Of a DNA stretch of 13,967 bases, positions 13,040 through 13,967 are shown in pieces (within the stretch, counting starts at the first letter, position 1; each line of letters begins with the position of its first letter). The position numbers and the translations under genes were made by a program. The notes under the pieces were generated by a model. The model worked only from the letters and a program-made list of their open reading frames with translations. It had not been told where the DNA came from and made no database searches. The DNA lies in contig DATMNI010000105.1 of NCBI GenBank assembly GCA_035570275.1, forward strand, positions 1 to 13,967. Reading direction: 5' to 3'. The DNA comes from DATMNI01 sp035570275 (GTDB lineage: Bacteria; Acidobacteriota; Terriglobia; Bryobacterales; Bryobacteraceae).

Positions 13040-13789
13040 ATGACGGCGCCTCGAATCCTGCGCCCGCCTCGAATCCTTCGCCCAAAAGGTTCCGGCCGCC
13101 TGGTCCTCTTCTGCGATCACGCCAGCAATCGCATTCCGGCGGAGCTTGGGGACCTCGGTCTGCCGCCGTCCGAACTGGCGCGGCACATCGCGTGGGACAT
13201 CGGCGCGGCGGGCGTCACTGAGGTGCTCTCGGAAATCTTCGACGCACCGGCGATACTCTGCAACACCTCGCGCCTGGTGATCGATTGCAATCGGCATCTC
13301 CACGCCGCGGATCTCATACCTGAAGTAAGCGACGGCACGGTGATCCCCGGCAACCGGCATCTCAGCGATGCGGCCAGAGCCACCCGCATCGAACGCTGGT
13401 TCCAGCCATATCACGACGCGGTGGAATCGGTCTTGCTGGAACGCGAGGCCCGAGGCGTGCCATCCTTCGCGGTTTCCATTCACTCCATGACGGCTTCCCT
13501 TGCCGGCAAAGCACGGCCCTGGCAAATCGCGGTCTCCAGCTATCTGGACCGCAGCCTTGCGGAGCCCCTGCTCGCTGCCCTGCGCCGGCCCGGCGACGTA
13601 GTGGTGGGAGACAATCAACCCTACGATCTGGATCCGGAGGTGGACTACAGCATTCCGTTCCATGCTCTGCGCCGGAGCCTCCCGCAAATCCAGGTGGAAT
13701 TCCGGCAGGACGAGATACCGGATGCGGCCACCCAGCACCGATGGGCCCGGCGTTTCGCGCAGGCGTTGATGTTATGTGGGGCAGGTTGA
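13040..13789 (+). CDS. N-formylglutamate amidohydrolase family protein
   Basis: A 249-aa protein of the N-formylglutamate amidohydrolase (PF05013-like, HutG-type) family. These are metal-dependent amidases that remove formyl groups from N-formylglutamate or act on related amides. Motifs in order are LFCDHASNRIP (23-33), LGLPPSELARHIAWDIGA (39-56), NTSRLVIDCNR (75-85) and SIHSMT (146-151). Length is typical. The ATG at 13040 has only a weak purine-rich GAGAT stretch upstream. The N-terminus is lengthened by a duplicated RILRPP/RILRPK hexapeptide, so translation could start elsewhere. It lies 55 nt after the second transglutaminase gene, which suggests co-transcription and a peptide or amide substrate rather than histidine degradation; no hut gene is nearby. 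The stop codon lies in the loop region of a hairpin (13781-13796). Confidence 0.9.
   Translation: MTAPRILRPPRILRPKGSGRLVLFCDHASNRIPAELGDLGLPPSELARHIAWDIGAAGVTEVLSEIFDAPAILCNTSRLVIDCNRHLHAADLIPEVSDGTVIPGNRHLSDAARATRIERWFQPYHDAVESVLLEREARGVPSFAVSIHSMTASLAGKARPWQIAVSSYLDRSLAEPLLAALRRPGDVVVGDNQPYDLDPEVDYSIPFHALRRSLPQIQVEFRQDEIPDAATQHRWARRFAQALMLCGAG
13052..13087 (+). repeat. 18-nt duplication at amidohydrolase N-terminus
   Basis: Two adjacent 18-nt units, both beginning CGAATCCT and continuing with GCGCCC or TCGCCC, encode RILRPP and RILRPK. Confidence 0.65.
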
Positions 13790-13817
13790 AACCTGCGGCG
13801 GATTGTTAATCCGCCGC
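13781..13817. repeat. paired hairpins overlapping a stop codon
   Basis: GCAGGTT and AACCTGC (13781-13787 and 13790-13796) form a 7-bp stem with a 2-nt centre. Immediately next to it, GCGGCGGATT and AATCCGCCGC (13795-13804 and 13808-13817) form a perfect 10-bp stem with a 3-nt loop. The TGA of the amidohydrolase gene is in the first hairpin. No T-run follows directly, so this is not a textbook intrinsic terminator; a REP-like interspersed element or transcript-end stabiliser is more likely. Confidence 0.7.
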
Positions 13818-13854
13818 TACAGCGGAGAGTGTCTGGCGAGGCATGACAGGGTCG

Positions 13855-13903
13855 AAAAACCACCTCGCCCATCGGGAATCTCCCGGAGCCTGGCGTGGTT
13901 TTT
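13855..13903. terminator. possible bidirectional terminator
   Basis: AAAAACCAC (13855-13863) and GTGGTTTTT (13895-13903) are perfect inverted repeats enclosing a smaller hairpin (CGGGA-ATC-TCCCG, 13873-13885). The structure ends in a five-T run on either strand, so it could end the rightward transcript. A competing stem, GGCGAGG (13835-13841) with CCTCGCC (13863-13869), is also possible. The intervening arms pair poorly, so terminator strength is uncertain. Confidence 0.4.
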
Positions 13904-13916
13904 CATGAAGTTTCGC

Positions 13917-13961
13917 GGGCGGAACGCCCATCCCAACAGACCACGAAAGACGATGGTCTGT
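13917..13961. repeat. two further hairpins at right edge
   Basis: GGGCG-GAA-CGCCC (13917-13929) is followed by ACAGACCA (13936-13943) and TGGTCTGT (13954-13961), an 8-bp stem with a 10-nt loop. With the upstream hairpins they make a run of stems in about 180 nt and no gene. The end of the window cuts this region, so its full extent is unknown. Confidence 0.55.
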
Positions 13962-13967
13962 CCCACC

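Noticed and set aside
11797..13041. 414-codon minus-strand open frame opposite the transglutaminases
   Set aside because: Antisense to two proteins with clear catalytic motifs; no recognisable domain.

Overview
The window looks like a chromosomal segment of a GC-rich acidobacterium, probably of the Solibacter/Bryobacter type. The main clue is the first gene, a duplicated MacB/FtsX-type permease (ADOP, 'acidobacterial duplicated orphan permease') with no ATPase beside it. A secreted protein with a Tyr-Pro-Pro-Gly-Gln repeat and a C-terminal region of a type I associate with acidobacterial proteins fits the same origin. No rRNA, tRNA, CRISPR array, phage gene or intact transposase was recognised.

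Layout. 1-750 has no intact gene but holds the broken remains of a UPF0175-type antitoxin, a short octamer repeat and a 9-bp dyad. 751-3252 (-) is the ADOP permease. It diverges from 3321-4382 (+), a peptidoglycan-binding/DUF1906 glycoside-hydrolase-like protein. The 3' end of that gene runs antisense into a dead toxin-antitoxin pair (4310-4571, -). 4572-4947 is apparently empty apart from 17-nt tandem repeats. 4948-5802 (-) is a membrane acyl desaturase. 5967-7901 (-) is a two-gene unit: a DapA-family aldolase followed immediately by KdsD-like arabinose-5-phosphate isomerase. 7931-8020 (+) is the 5' stub of a VapB-like antitoxin. 8014-9331 (-) is a compact three-gene cluster of lower GC and unknown function. 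9464-11005 (-) is the secreted repeat protein. 11222-13789 (+) is a unit of two transglutaminase-like proteins and an N-formylglutamate amidohydrolase-like protein. The last ~180 nt contain a dense set of hairpins.

How the genes fit together. kdsD and the aldolase gene should be co-transcribed. KdsD supplies arabinose-5-phosphate for Kdo/lipopolysaccharide; the aldolase's substrate is not evident. Both transglutaminase reading frames are translationally coupled (TGATG). Their pairing with an N-formylglutamate amidohydrolase-like protein resembles peptide-modifying clusters that usually also carry ATP-grasp/alpha-E proteins, which are absent here.

Two themes stand out. First, three independent toxin-antitoxin relics lie at gene boundaries, so the segment has repeatedly gained and lost such modules. 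Second, short tandem duplications (12-24 nt, mostly in frame) occur at about ten places, often at gene ends, where they alter start sites, stop sites or linkers. The best candidate for something undescribed is the 8014-9331 cluster.
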